From: Isoptericola sediminis
GTDB taxonomy: Bacteria > Actinomycetota > Actinomycetes > Actinomycetales > Cellulomonadaceae
Direction: 5' to 3'
Assembly (NCBI RefSeq): GCF_013085345.1
Contig: NZ_JABFAJ010000001.1
Span: 99,609-163,608 of the forward strand
Length of the DNA stretch: 64,000 nucleotides
The translations under genes and the position numbers were made by a program. Positions 24,592-33,421 of this stretch are shown here, piece after piece. How positions within the stretch are numbered: position 1 is the first letter of the stretch; every line of letters starts with the position of its first letter. Under the pieces are notes generated by a model, which worked only from the letters and a program-made list of their open reading frames with translations, searched no databases and was not told the DNA's origin.

Positions 24592-27065
24592 GCTTCAAGA
24601 CGCCCGACGAGGAGAGGACCGTCGACCGGCAGCGGTTCCCCGCGGAACCGTGGCGCCTCGTCGAGACGAGGTACTCCGACGAGGACCTCGGCACGACGGA
24701 GACCCTGTTCGCCGTCGGGAACGGCTACCTCGGCATGCGCGGGAACGTCGAGGAGGGGCGCGAGTCCTTCGCGCACGGGACCTTCGTCAACGGCTTCCAC
24801 GAGACGTGGCCGATCCGCCACGCCGAGGAGGCCTACGGGTTCGCCAAGGTGGGCCAGACCATCGTCAACGTGCCCGACACCAAGGTGATCCGCCTCTACG
24901 TCGACGACGAGCCGCTCCTGCTGCCGGTCGCCGACCTCCTCGAGTACGAGCGGTCGCTCGACCTGCGTGACGGGATGCTGCGCCGTGACCTGCTGTGGCG
25001 CACGCCGTCGGGCAAGCTGGTGCGGGTGCGCTCGGACCGCATGGTCTCCTTCGTCGAGCGGCACCTCGCCGTCATGACCTTCGAGGTGACCCTCCTCGAC
25101 GCGGCCGCGCCGGTCGCGATCTCCTCGCAGATCCTCAACCGGCAGGACGGGGAGGACGAGTACCACGTCAGCTCCGCCGCCCTGGGCGAGGGGTTCGACC
25201 CGCGCAAGGCGGAGGACTTCCGCGGCCGGGTGCTCCAGCCCCGCGCGCAGTGGGGCGACGACGAGCGGCTCGTGCTGGGCTACCGGTGCACCAACTCCGG
25301 GATGACCCTCGCGGTGGCGGCGGACGACCGGTTCGAGACCGAGAACGAGTGGACCGTCCGCACCCAGGTCGAGGAGGACCTCGCCAAGCACGTGTTCCGG
25401 GTCCAGGCGGAGCCCGGACGCCCGGTCCGCCTGACGAAGACCGTCGCGTACCACACCTCGCGCGGGGTCCCGCCGCGCGAGCTGGTCGACCGCTGCCGGC
25501 GCACGCTCGACCGGGCGGCGGACGGCGCGCTGGCGGAGCGGTACGCCGACCAGCGGGCCTGGCTGGACGACTTCTGGGAGCGGTCGGACGTCGAGATCGG
25601 CGGACAGGAGGAGATCCAGCAGGCGGTGCGCTGGAACCTGTTCCAGGTCGCGCAGGCCACGGCGCGCAGCGAGGGCAGCGGGGTGCCGGCCAAGGGGCTG
25701 ACCGGGTCGGGGTACGGCGGCCACTACTTCTGGGACACCGAGATCTACGTCCTGCCGTTCCTGACGTACACGAGCCCGCGGTTCGCCCGCAACGCGCTCC
25801 GTGTCCGCTACCACATGCTCGACGCCGCCCGCCGCAGGGCGCGGGAGCTGTCCCAGCGCGGTGCGCTGTTCCCGTGGCGGACGATCAACGGGGAGGAGGC
25901 GTCGGCCTACTACGCGGCGGGCACGGCGCAGTACCACATCGACGCCGACGTCAGCTATGCGCTGCTCCAGTACGCCCGGGCGACGGGTGACACGGACTTC
26001 CTGCACCGCGAGGGCGTGGACATCCTCGTGGAGACCGCCCGGCTGTGGGCGGACCTGGGGTTCTGGCGTGCCAACGGCGACCACCTCTTCCACATCCACG
26101 GTGTCACCGGACCGGACGAGTACACGACGGTCGTCAACGACAACCTCTTCACGAACGTCATGGCCCGCTTCAACCTCCGCGCCGCGGCGCACGTCGTGGG
26201 AGCCCTGCGCAGGGAGGACCCCGAGGAGTACGAGCACCTGGTCAAGCGGCTGGGGCTCGAGCCCTCGGAACCGATGGAGTGGGCGCGTGCGGGCAACCGG
26301 ATGGCCATCCCGTTCGAGGAGGGCGTCGGCATCCACCCGCAGGACTCGCACTTCCTCGAGCGGGAGATCTGGGACCTGGCCCGCACTCCCCGCGACCGGC
26401 GGCCCCTCCTGCTGCACTACCACCCGCTGGTGATCTACCGCTTCCAGGTGCTCAAGCAGGCCGACGTCGTCGCCGCGATGGTCCTGCAGGGGCACCTGTT
26501 CACCCCCGAGCAGAAGCTCGCGAACTTCGAGTACTACGACCCGCTGACGACGGGGGACTCGACGCTGTCCGGCGTCGCGCAGTCGATCATCGCGGCCGAG
26601 GTCGGGTACCACCGGCTGGCGCTGGAGTACTTCCTGTCGTCCGTCTACGTCGACCTCGCGAACCTGCACGGCAACGCCGCCGACGGTGTGCACGTGGCCT
26701 CGGCCGGCGGGACGTGGGCCGTCCTGGTCAGCGGGTTCGGCGGCATGCGCGACCACGACGGCGACCTGACGTTCGACCCGAGGCTGCCGCGGGGCTGGGA
26801 GTCCCTGACGTACCGCCTGACCTGGAAGGGGACACGCCTGCGGGTGACCGTGCTGCCGGGGTCGATCGAGCTCGTGGCCGAGACGGGCGGCGGGGTGACG
26901 GTCGCGGTGCGGGGCGAGGAGGTGACGGTCCGCCCCGGGGTGCCCGCGAGGGTCCCGCTCGACGGCCAGGGACCCGTGCGCCACGGGCGTCCGGGCCGGC
27001 GCGCGCTGGCGGGCAACCGGCGGGCGGACGGCACCCTCATCACGGCGATCGTCCCCCACTCCTGA
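24588..27065 (+). CDS. Glycoside hydrolase family 65 phosphorylase
   Basis: An 825-residue GH65 enzyme: N-terminal beta-sandwich, linker and an (alpha/alpha)6 barrel from about residue 340. The family marks are NGYLGMRGNVEEG near 46, GYGGHYFWDTEIYVLPF near 376, PWRTINGEE, and the catalytic acid E511 in GVTGPDEYTTVVNDN. HPQDSHFLE, LKQADVVAAM and TGDSTLS follow. The family cleaves alpha-linked disaccharides (maltose, trehalose, kojibiose, nigerose) with phosphate to give beta-glucose-1-phosphate. Specificity cannot be read from sequence here. The mutase encoded just upstream, with GTGA overlap, would take the product. The gene converges on the peptidase at 27090. Confidence 0.93.
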   Translation: MSFKTPDEERTVDRQRFPAEPWRLVETRYSDEDLGTTETLFAVGNGYLGMRGNVEEGRESFAHGTFVNGFHETWPIRHAEEAYGFAKVGQTIVNVPDTKVIRLYVDDEPLLLPVADLLEYERSLDLRDGMLRRDLLWRTPSGKLVRVRSDRMVSFVERHLAVMTFEVTLLDAAAPVAISSQILNRQDGEDEYHVSSAALGEGFDPRKAEDFRGRVLQPRAQWGDDERLVLGYRCTNSGMTLAVAADDRFETENEWTVRTQVEEDLAKHVFRVQAEPGRPVRLTKTVAYHTSRGVPPRELVDRCRRTLDRAADGALAERYADQRAWLDDFWERSDVEIGGQEEIQQAVRWNLFQVAQATARSEGSGVPAKGLTGSGYGGHYFWDTEIYVLPFLTYTSPRFARNALRVRYHMLDAARRRARELSQRGALFPWRTINGEEASAYYAAGTAQYHIDADVSYALLQYARATGDTDFLHREGVDILVETARLWADLGFWRANGDHLFHIHGVTGPDEYTTVVNDNLFTNVMARFNLRAAAHVVGALRREDPEEYEHLVKRLGLEPSEPMEWARAGNRMAIPFEEGVGIHPQDSHFLEREIWDLARTPRDRRPLLLHYHPLVIYRFQVLKQADVVAAMVLQGHLFTPEQKLANFEYYDPLTTGDSTLSGVAQSIIAAEVGYHRLALEYFLSSVYVDLANLHGNAADGVHVASAGGTWAVLVSGFGGMRDHDGDLTFDPRLPRGWESLTYRLTWKGTRLRVTVLPGSIELVAETGGGVTVAVRGEEVTVRPGVPARVPLDGQGPVRHGRPGRRALAGNRRADGTLITAIVPHS

Positions 27066-27089
27066 CCGGCGGCCCGCAGCGCGGACCCG

Positions 27090-29261
27090 TCAGGAGAGCC
27101 GGTCGTGCAGGAACGTCCACGCGAGAGCGGCCATGTGCGCGGCCTGGGCGTTGTTCGCCGCGCCGCCGTGCCCGCCCTCGATGTTCTCGTAGTACGTGAC
27201 GTCCTGGCCGGCGGCGAGCATCTTCGCCGCCATCTTCCGCGCGTGGCCCGGGTGCACCCGGTCGTCCTTCGTCGAGGTCGTGAGCAGCACCGGCGGGTAC
27301 TCCCGTGCCGGGTCGTGCCGGTGGTACGGCGAGAAGGTCTGCAGGAAGTCCCAGTCCTCGGGCACGTCCGGGTCGCCGTACTCCGCCATCCACGAGGCGC
27401 CGGCCAGCAGGTGGGAGTACCGCCGCATGTCCAGCAGCGGGACCTGGATGACCACGGCCCCGAACAGCTCGGGGTACCGGGTGAGCATGTTCCCGGCGAG
27501 CAGGCCGCCGTTGGAGCCGCCTTGCGCACCGAGGTGCTCGGGCGTGGTGACGCCACGCGCGACGAGGTCGCGGGCCACGGCGGCGAAGTCCTCGTACGCG
27601 CGGTGCCGCTTCTCGCGCAGGGCGGCCTGGTGCCACGACGGCCCGTACTCGCCCCCGCCGCGGATGTTCGCGACGACGTACACCCCGCCCCGGGCGAGCC
27701 AGGCACGGCCGACCGTGCCGGAGTACCCGGGCAGCAGCGGGATCTCGAACCCCCCGTACCCGTACAGCAGGGTCGGTGCCGTCCCCGGCCCCGACCCGTC
27801 GGCCGGCCGCACGAGGTCGGAGCGTCCGACGACGAAGTAGGGCACGCGGGTGCCGTCGTCGGAGGTCGCGAAGTGCTGCTCGGCGACCATCCCGGAGGCG
27901 TCGAAGAACGCGGGTGCCGTCTTCAGCACCTCCGGCTCGCGCGGCTCCTCGCCGGCCCCGACGACGGTGGCGAGCGCGAGCGTCGTGGGCTCGAGGTACC
28001 CGCTGCGCGTCACCCAGACGTCGTCGCTGTCGACCGTCGAGACCGCCCGGACGCCGACGGTGAGCAGCTCGCCCCCGACGGGCAGGTCGCCACGGGCCCA
28101 GGGGGACCGGGTGTCGTCTCCGGCGTCCAGGTCCGGCGGGGTGAGGGTGTACGCGGAGTGCGCGACGTCCTCGAGGACCGTCACCACGAGGTGGTGCCGC
28201 GTCCAGGCGCCGCCGACGAGCGACGTCGACGGGGTGGGCTCGAAGAGCACGGTGAGGTCCCGCGAGCCGGCGAGGAAGTCGTCGAGCACGACGGCGAGCA
28301 GGGCGCCGCCGGGGTACGTGCGGCCGTCGACCTCCCAGTCCTCGCGCAGCTCGATCGTCAGCCACTCGCGATGGAGACCCGTCTCGGCGCTGAGCGGCAC
28401 GTCGACGCGCACCAGCTCCTGCCCGGGGGTCCCGACGCCCTCGACGAGGTACGTCTCGGACCGGTAGAACGCGATCGACCGGCGGACCAGGTCGCGTTCG
28501 AAGCCGGGCGTGCGCGAGCGGCTGCCCATGACGGCCATGTCGTCGGTGGAGCCCTCGTAGACGACCGGGGCCGACGTGAGCTCCGTCCCGCGACGCCAGA
28601 GCACGACGGTGCGCGGATAGCCGGACGACGTCGTCGTGCCCTCGCCGAGGTCGGTGAACGCGTACACGGTGTCCTCGTCCGCCCACGCGAGCCCGCCCTT
28701 GGCCAGCGGGCGGTGGAACCCGCCGTCGGCGGCCGGGACGAACCGCTTCTCGACCAGGTCGAACTCGCGCGTCACGTCGGCGTCCGACCCGCCGGGGGAC
28801 AGGTCGACCAGCGCCCGGCGCCACGGCTCCCCGGCCGCCAGCTGCTCCGGGGTCGGGCGCAGCACCGAGGCGCCGTGCCAGACCCACGACTCGTCCTCGG
28901 CCTCCGCCAGGGCGTCGAGGTCGAGCACCGTCTCCCACGCGGGGTCCTCGCTGCGGTACGAGTCCGGCGTCGTGCGACGCCACAGGCCGCGCTCGTGCGC
29001 GGCGTCGCGCCAGAAGTTGTAGAGGTGGTCGCCGATCAGGGACACCGCGGGGATGCGGTCGTCCGAGTCCAGCACCTCGCGGACCGCCGCCCGCGTCCTG
29101 GTCAGGTCCGCTCCGCCGAGCGCCTGCTGGGCGTGCTCGTTGCGCTGCCGGACCCAGTCGAGCGACTCGTCGCCGACGACGTCCTCCAGCCAGCCGAACG
29201 GGTCGGTGTCGGGGTCCGGGGGGTCGGGACGGGCGGCTGGCGGGAGCGGGTCGGCACTCAT
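27090..29261 (-). CDS. Prolyl oligopeptidase family serine peptidase (S9)
   Basis: A 723-residue S9A-type enzyme with N-terminal beta-propeller and C-terminal alpha/beta-hydrolase. The nucleophile is S583 in GAQGGSNGGLLAGN. The catalytic Asp lies in TTSTKDDRVHPGHARKM and the His in NIEGGHGGAANN. It begins DPFGWLEDVVGDESLDWVRQRN, the family's characteristic start. No signal peptide is visible, so it is probably cytoplasmic and degrades short peptides. The ATG start is at 29259-29261; the gene is transcribed away from the conservon across 154 bases. The end is convergent with the GH65 gene, 24 bases between stops. Confidence 0.94.
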   Translation of the reverse strand: MSADPLPPAARPDPPDPDTDPFGWLEDVVGDESLDWVRQRNEHAQQALGGADLTRTRAAVREVLDSDDRIPAVSLIGDHLYNFWRDAAHERGLWRRTTPDSYRSEDPAWETVLDLDALAEAEDESWVWHGASVLRPTPEQLAAGEPWRRALVDLSPGGSDADVTREFDLVEKRFVPAADGGFHRPLAKGGLAWADEDTVYAFTDLGEGTTTSSGYPRTVVLWRRGTELTSAPVVYEGSTDDMAVMGSRSRTPGFERDLVRRSIAFYRSETYLVEGVGTPGQELVRVDVPLSAETGLHREWLTIELREDWEVDGRTYPGGALLAVVLDDFLAGSRDLTVLFEPTPSTSLVGGAWTRHHLVVTVLEDVAHSAYTLTPPDLDAGDDTRSPWARGDLPVGGELLTVGVRAVSTVDSDDVWVTRSGYLEPTTLALATVVGAGEEPREPEVLKTAPAFFDASGMVAEQHFATSDDGTRVPYFVVGRSDLVRPADGSGPGTAPTLLYGYGGFEIPLLPGYSGTVGRAWLARGGVYVVANIRGGGEYGPSWHQAALREKRHRAYEDFAAVARDLVARGVTTPEHLGAQGGSNGGLLAGNMLTRYPELFGAVVIQVPLLDMRRYSHLLAGASWMAEYGDPDVPEDWDFLQTFSPYHRHDPAREYPPVLLTTSTKDDRVHPGHARKMAAKMLAAGQDVTYYENIEGGHGGAANNAQAAHMAALAWTFLHDRLS

Positions 29262-29415
29262 GCGGGGACCCTATCCCGGTGTCGTCCGCCCGACGGTGGG
29301 GCGCCCTTTCGCGCGCGGGTCCCCTGTGGTAGAAACACCCTGGTCAGGGGGCCGACACCCCCACAGTCCGTCCGGGGGGTTCGCGGAACCCGCCATCCTG
29401 CCGACCGGGGGTGCG

Positions 29416-30816
29416 GTGAGCACGACGACCTCAGTCAGACCGCCCGTGATGGGTCGCGTCCTGGCGGCCGTGTGCGTCGCCGCGATGGTGCTGTGCATCG
29501 CGGCCCTGCCGCTGCTCGGCCAGCGGGGTCCCGGCTGGTCCGTGTGGGTCGTGGGCGCCGCCGCGCTGCTGCTGCCGGTCCTCGCCGCCGTCCTGCTGTC
29601 GGGGGCGGCACGCCGCGAGGACGCCGCGTTCCGTGCGCTGGCGGCCGAGCGCGACGAGCTGGCGGTCGCCCTGGACGAGACGTCCCGCCACCTCGACGAC
29701 ACCCGGCGCGCCGCGGAGGCGTTGGAGGCGGAGCGAGCCGGCGAGCGGGCCGCGGTGGAGACGGCGGTCATCGCGCTGAGCCGCAAGGTGCAGGCGTCGG
29801 CCCACCGCATCCAGGAAGAAGCGACCCGCATGGCGCAGCGGCACGCGGCCGACCACGACGTGCTCGAGACGTCCATGCGTGTCGACCACGCGGCCGCCCA
29901 GCACGCCCGCCAGGCACAGAGCCTCGTCGCGCTCTGCGGCCAGCGCCGGCCGGGCCAGGCCTGGGACGCCCCGCTCGCCCTGCCGGACGTGGTCCGCGGG
30001 GCCGCCGGGAGGATCACCGCGTACGGGCGCGTCGAAGTCTCCGGCGACCCCGGGCTCGCGGTGACCGGTCGGGCCGTCGAACCGTTGATCCACGTGATCG
30101 CCGAGCTGCTCGCCAACGCCACGCAGTGCTCCCCGCCCAACACCCAGGTGCTCGTCGTGATCCGGCAGGTGCAGCGCGGCGCCGTCATCGAGATCGACGA
30201 CTGCGGCGTGGGCATGGACCCGCGGGAGCTGGACCGCGTGCGGCGCATCGCGGCCGGCGAGCACGAGATCACGATCTCCGACCTGGGCGAGGTCCCGCAG
30301 ACCGGGCTCGCGGTCGTGGGGACGTACGCCCGCTCGCTGGGCCTCCGGGTCGAGCTCGCCGACTCCGTCTACGGCGGTCTGCGAGCGGTCGTCCGCATCC
30401 CGGAGGAGATCACCGAGACGGTCGACAACGTGCCCGACGTGCTCGCGGCGAGCGTCGACGAGCCGCCGCCGGTCCCCGCACCGGTCGGCGCCGACATCCC
30501 CGAGGCCCTGACGGACCCCCGGTCCGCCTCCGACCCGGTGTCCTCCGCGGGCCCGCCCGTGCTGCCGCAGCGCCGTTCCCGTCGCGCCGCCACGGGCCGC
30601 ACCCCGACCAGCGGCCCCGGCATCCCCTCTGTCCAGGCACCTTCCACCGCACCGTCGGCGCCCCCGGCGCCGGAACCGACGGCCGAGGAGGCCGGTGCCT
30701 GGATCGGCGCTTTCTTCGCCGGCACCGACGCAGCGCCGCTGCAGGACACGGACACCCATGATCCGTCCGACGCGACGGGACCTCGGAGGACAGATGACGA
30801 CGCAGAGCAGCGCTGA
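29416..30816 (+). CDS. Conservon histidine-kinase-like protein (CvnA type)
   Basis: A 466-residue membrane protein with two helices near residues 14-30 and 39-63, then a coiled coil (about 70-160) and a HATPase fold. The ATP site shows ELLANATQCSPPNTQV, DDCGVGMDPRELDRV and GLAVVGTYARSLGLRVEL. The C-terminus is a Pro/Ser/Thr-rich tail. It heads a five-gene set (kinase-like, roadblock, DUF742, small GTPase, P450) known as a conservon in Streptomyces, where the proteins form a membrane-associated signalling complex. GTG 29416 is preferred: it has a G-rich site just ahead and the frame runs on from 29053 without another good start. ATG 29449 is possible. Confidence 0.86.
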   Translation: MSTTTSVRPPVMGRVLAAVCVAAMVLCIAALPLLGQRGPGWSVWVVGAAALLLPVLAAVLLSGAARREDAAFRALAAERDELAVALDETSRHLDDTRRAAEALEAERAGERAAVETAVIALSRKVQASAHRIQEEATRMAQRHAADHDVLETSMRVDHAAAQHARQAQSLVALCGQRRPGQAWDAPLALPDVVRGAAGRITAYGRVEVSGDPGLAVTGRAVEPLIHVIAELLANATQCSPPNTQVLVVIRQVQRGAVIEIDDCGVGMDPRELDRVRRIAAGEHEITISDLGEVPQTGLAVVGTYARSLGLRVELADSVYGGLRAVVRIPEEITETVDNVPDVLAASVDEPPPVPAPVGADIPEALTDPRSASDPVSSAGPPVLPQRRSRRAATGRTPTSGPGIPSVQAPSTAPSAPPAPEPTAEEAGAWIGAFFAGTDAAPLQDTDTHDPSDATGPRRTDDDAEQR

Positions 30817-31216
30817 CACGCCGCCCGCGACCGACCACCCGGACAGCTGGATGCTCGACCTGGTCTCGGGGGTCCGCGGGGTCCGGCACGCCGTCGTGCT
30901 GAGCTCGGACGGCCTGGTCAAGGTCCGCACGGACGTCACGGACCCCGACACCGCCGACAAGGTCGCCGCGGCCTGCGCCGGCCTCGTCGCGCTGGGGCTG
31001 TCGATGGGCCGGGAGTTCGGCGAGGGCGACCGGCTGCGCCAGGTCGTGGTCGAGTTCGGCGGCGGGTTCCTCTTCGTCCGCGGTGCCGGCGACGGGTCCC
31101 GGCTCGCCGTGGTGACCGACGCCGGCGTCGACCCGGGCCTGGTCGCCCAGCAGATGCAGGCCCAGGTGCTCATGATCGGCGAGCGGGCGCTCGGCACGGA
31201 CCCGGTCGGGGCCTGA
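30794..31216 (+). CDS. Roadblock/LC7-domain protein (CvnB type)
   Basis: A 140-residue roadblock/LC7 protein with WMLDLVSGVRGVRHAVVLSSDGL, AGLVALGLSMGREF and DPGLVAQQMQAQV. In conservons this protein binds the GTPase and probably regulates it, as MglB does for MglA. GGAGGA at 30785-30790 precedes ATG 30794, and the gene starts 23 bases before cvnA ends. The DUF742 gene begins 15 bases after its stop. Confidence 0.92.
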   Translation: MTTQSSADTPPATDHPDSWMLDLVSGVRGVRHAVVLSSDGLVKVRTDVTDPDTADKVAAACAGLVALGLSMGREFGEGDRLRQVVVEFGGGFLFVRGAGDGSRLAVVTDAGVDPGLVAQQMQAQVLMIGERALGTDPVGA

Positions 31217-31230
31217 GGGGGGGGCGGACG

Positions 31231-31584
31231 ATGGACACCGAGGGTTACCGCGACCACCCGGTGCGTTCGTACGTCCTGACCGGCGGGCGGTCCCGCCCGA
31301 CCCGGAACACCCTGCGCCCGGAGACGCTGCTGTGCACGGTCGACGACGGGCGCGAGCTGCCGAGCCACGCCGGCCGGCACCAGCACACGCTGCTGCGCAC
31401 CTGCCGCGGGACGCTGGCGCTGGCCGAGGTCGCCGCCTACCTGCGTCTGCCGGTGAGCCTGGTGGCGGTGCTGGCCTCCGACCTGCTCGACGGCGGCTTC
31501 CTGGCGCTGCGCTCGACGGCGACGCACGACCTGCCCGACACCGAGCTGCTCGAGGAGGTGCTCGATGGACTCCGCAGCCTCTGA
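31231..31584 (+). CDS. DUF742 protein (CvnC type)
   Basis: A 117-residue DUF742 protein: VRSYVLTGGRSRPTRNTLRP at the start, then a winged-helix-like part (LAEVAAYLRLPVSLVAVLASDLLDGGFL). The role within the conservon complex is not fixed; it may be a DNA-binding or adaptor subunit. The start ATG at 31231 follows GGGGGGCGG. It overlaps the GTPase gene by 20 bases. Confidence 0.9.
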   Translation: MDTEGYRDHPVRSYVLTGGRSRPTRNTLRPETLLCTVDDGRELPSHAGRHQHTLLRTCRGTLALAEVAAYLRLPVSLVAVLASDLLDGGFLALRSTATHDLPDTELLEEVLDGLRSL

Positions 31585-32188
31585 CCCGGCCGGCACCGCA
31601 CCGGCCCGGGCTCGACACCTCGCCGCGACGGTCAAGCGATCGGTCAAGGTGCTGGTGGTCGGCCCGTTCGGCGTCGGCAAGACGACGCTGATCCAGTCCG
31701 TCAGCGAGATCCCGGTGCTCAGCACCGAGGAGAGCATCACCACGGCGAGCGTCGGCGTCGACCGACGCACCGGGGAGAAGTCCACCACCACCGTCGCGAT
31801 GGACTTCGGGCGGGTCACGGTCGGCGGTGACACCGCGCTCTACCTGTTCGGCACCCCGGGGCAGCGCCGCTTCTGGGACCTGTGGTCCGGCCTGGCGGAC
31901 GGTGCGGTGGGCGTCCTGGTGCTGGTCGACACCCGCAACCTCGCCGACAGCTTCGAGGTCCTGGACCAGCTCGAGGACCACACGCGGCTGCCGCTCACCG
32001 TCGTCGTCAACGAGTTCCCCGGCGCCCCGCGGCACAGCGTCGAGGAGGTGCGCACCGCGCTGGACCTGCCGGCCGGCACGCCCGTGGTCAGCGGTGACGT
32101 CCGGGGTCGCCCGCGGGCCGTCCAGGCGCTCACCACGCTGGTCGCCCACGCGCTCGAGCAGCGTGCGCGCCAGGCCGCGGCGGCATGA
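31565..32188 (+). CDS. Small GTPase (CvnD type)
   Basis: A 207-residue ATP/GTP-binding protein. The P-loop is GPFGVGKTTL near 33-42, the G2 Thr is in TTASVGVD, and the G3 box reads LYLFGTPGQRRFWDLW. The G4 position has VVNEF instead of canonical NKxD, which is usual for conservon GTPases. It probably cycles between GTP and GDP forms with the roadblock protein as regulator. The stop overlaps the P450 gene by four bases, so it is coupled to it. It starts 20 bases before the DUF742 stop. Confidence 0.92.
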   Translation: MDSAASDPAGTAPARARHLAATVKRSVKVLVVGPFGVGKTTLIQSVSEIPVLSTEESITTASVGVDRRTGEKSTTTVAMDFGRVTVGGDTALYLFGTPGQRRFWDLWSGLADGAVGVLVLVDTRNLADSFEVLDQLEDHTRLPLTVVVNEFPGAPRHSVEEVRTALDLPAGTPVVSGDVRGRPRAVQALTTLVAHALEQRARQAAAA

Positions 32189-33414
32189 GCATCACCGCCG
32201 CGGGACGGGTGGTCCGCCTCGAGGACGTGGCGGACCGGCCCTTGCTGGCCGATCTCGCGGGCGCACCCGACCCGCACCAGCGCTACGACGCGCTGCGGTC
32301 GCGGTGGGGTGCCGTCGCCCCGGTCGACCTGGAACCGGGGGTGCCTGCCTGGCTCGCGCTCGGCTACGACGAGGTCAGCAGCCTCCTGCGCGACGAGGTG
32401 CACTTCACCCGGGAGTTCCGCCGCTGGCGCTACGAGCAGGAACGCCTGGTCGCCTGGAGGTCGCCGGTCCGGGCCGTCCTGGCCTCCCGTGACTCGCTCC
32501 TCGACGTCGACGGGGCCGAGCACCGGCGCCTGCGCGGGCCGGTCCAGGACGCGCTCGCGACGCTCGACGAGCGGCGTCTCGCCCGCACCGTGACCGTGGC
32601 CTGCACGTCGGCCCTCGACCGGTTGGCGGCGCGCGGCGCGGGTGACCTGGTCGCCGACTACGCCGTGGACGTGCCGGTCCGGGTCCTCGCCGACCTGCTG
32701 GGGATGACCCTCGCCGACGCCCGCCGGATGCACGAGCTGACCGTCGCCCTCGGCGCCGGCGGCGAGGACGCCCCGGACGCGGCGGACGAGATGGAGAACC
32801 TGCTGGCCACGATGGTCGCCGGCCGGCGAGCCGAGCCCGGCGACGACCTCGCCTCGGCCCTCATCGCGGACCCGCGCCACCAGCACGACCTGGAGCTCAT
32901 GGGCGCCGTCGGGGCGCTGTTCCGGACCGCGCACGACGCCGCGACCGCCGCCGCGGCGAGCGCGATCCGTCGGGTCGTGGCCGACCCGGCCTTCGGCGCG
33001 CGGCTGCACGGTGGGCGGCTGTCCCTGGACGACGCGCTGGACGAGATCTCCCGCCGGGAGCCGCCGATGCCGCACCTGCTGCCGCGCTACGCGATCACGG
33101 ACACGGTGCTCGGCGGCCAGCCGATCGCCGCCGGCGACGCGGTCGTGCCCGCGGTGGTGGCGGCCAACGGGGACGACGCCGTGCAGGCGGTGGACCCGTG
33201 GGAGCAGGTCGACTCCCGGTTCCACCTCACCTGGGGCCTGGGCGCGCACGCCTGCCCGGCGCACCGCACCGCCCCGCTGATGACCCGGCTGATCGTCGGG
33301 CACGTCGTGGCGCGCGTCGACGAGATCGAGCTGGCGACGGAACCGGACCAGGTGCCCGTCGTGCGCTCCGCGTGGTTCCGCTACCCGCGCGAGCTCCCGG
33401 TCCGGTTCCGCTGA
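32185..33414 (+). CDS. Cytochrome P450 (conservon-associated, CvnE type)
   Basis: A 409-residue P450. The heme-binding loop HLTWGLGAHACPAH supplies C357. The K-helix ExxR is in EISRREPPMP, followed by the YAITDTVLGGQPI meander. The I-helix normally carries A-G-x-(D/E)-T; here it reads FRTAHDAATAAAA, so the oxygen-activating acid/alcohol pair is altered (Asp present, Thr shifted). The enzyme may therefore act on an unusual substrate or serve a signalling role. It ends the conservon. The stop is followed seven bases later by the convergent flavin monooxygenase. Confidence 0.9.
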   Translation: MSITAAGRVVRLEDVADRPLLADLAGAPDPHQRYDALRSRWGAVAPVDLEPGVPAWLALGYDEVSSLLRDEVHFTREFRRWRYEQERLVAWRSPVRAVLASRDSLLDVDGAEHRRLRGPVQDALATLDERRLARTVTVACTSALDRLAARGAGDLVADYAVDVPVRVLADLLGMTLADARRMHELTVALGAGGEDAPDAADEMENLLATMVAGRRAEPGDDLASALIADPRHQHDLELMGAVGALFRTAHDAATAAAASAIRRVVADPAFGARLHGGRLSLDDALDEISRREPPMPHLLPRYAITDTVLGGQPIAAGDAVVPAVVAANGDDAVQAVDPWEQVDSRFHLTWGLGAHACPAHRTAPLMTRLIVGHVVARVDEIELATEPDQVPVVRSAWFRYPRELPVRFR

Positions 33415-33421
33415 CCGCGGC

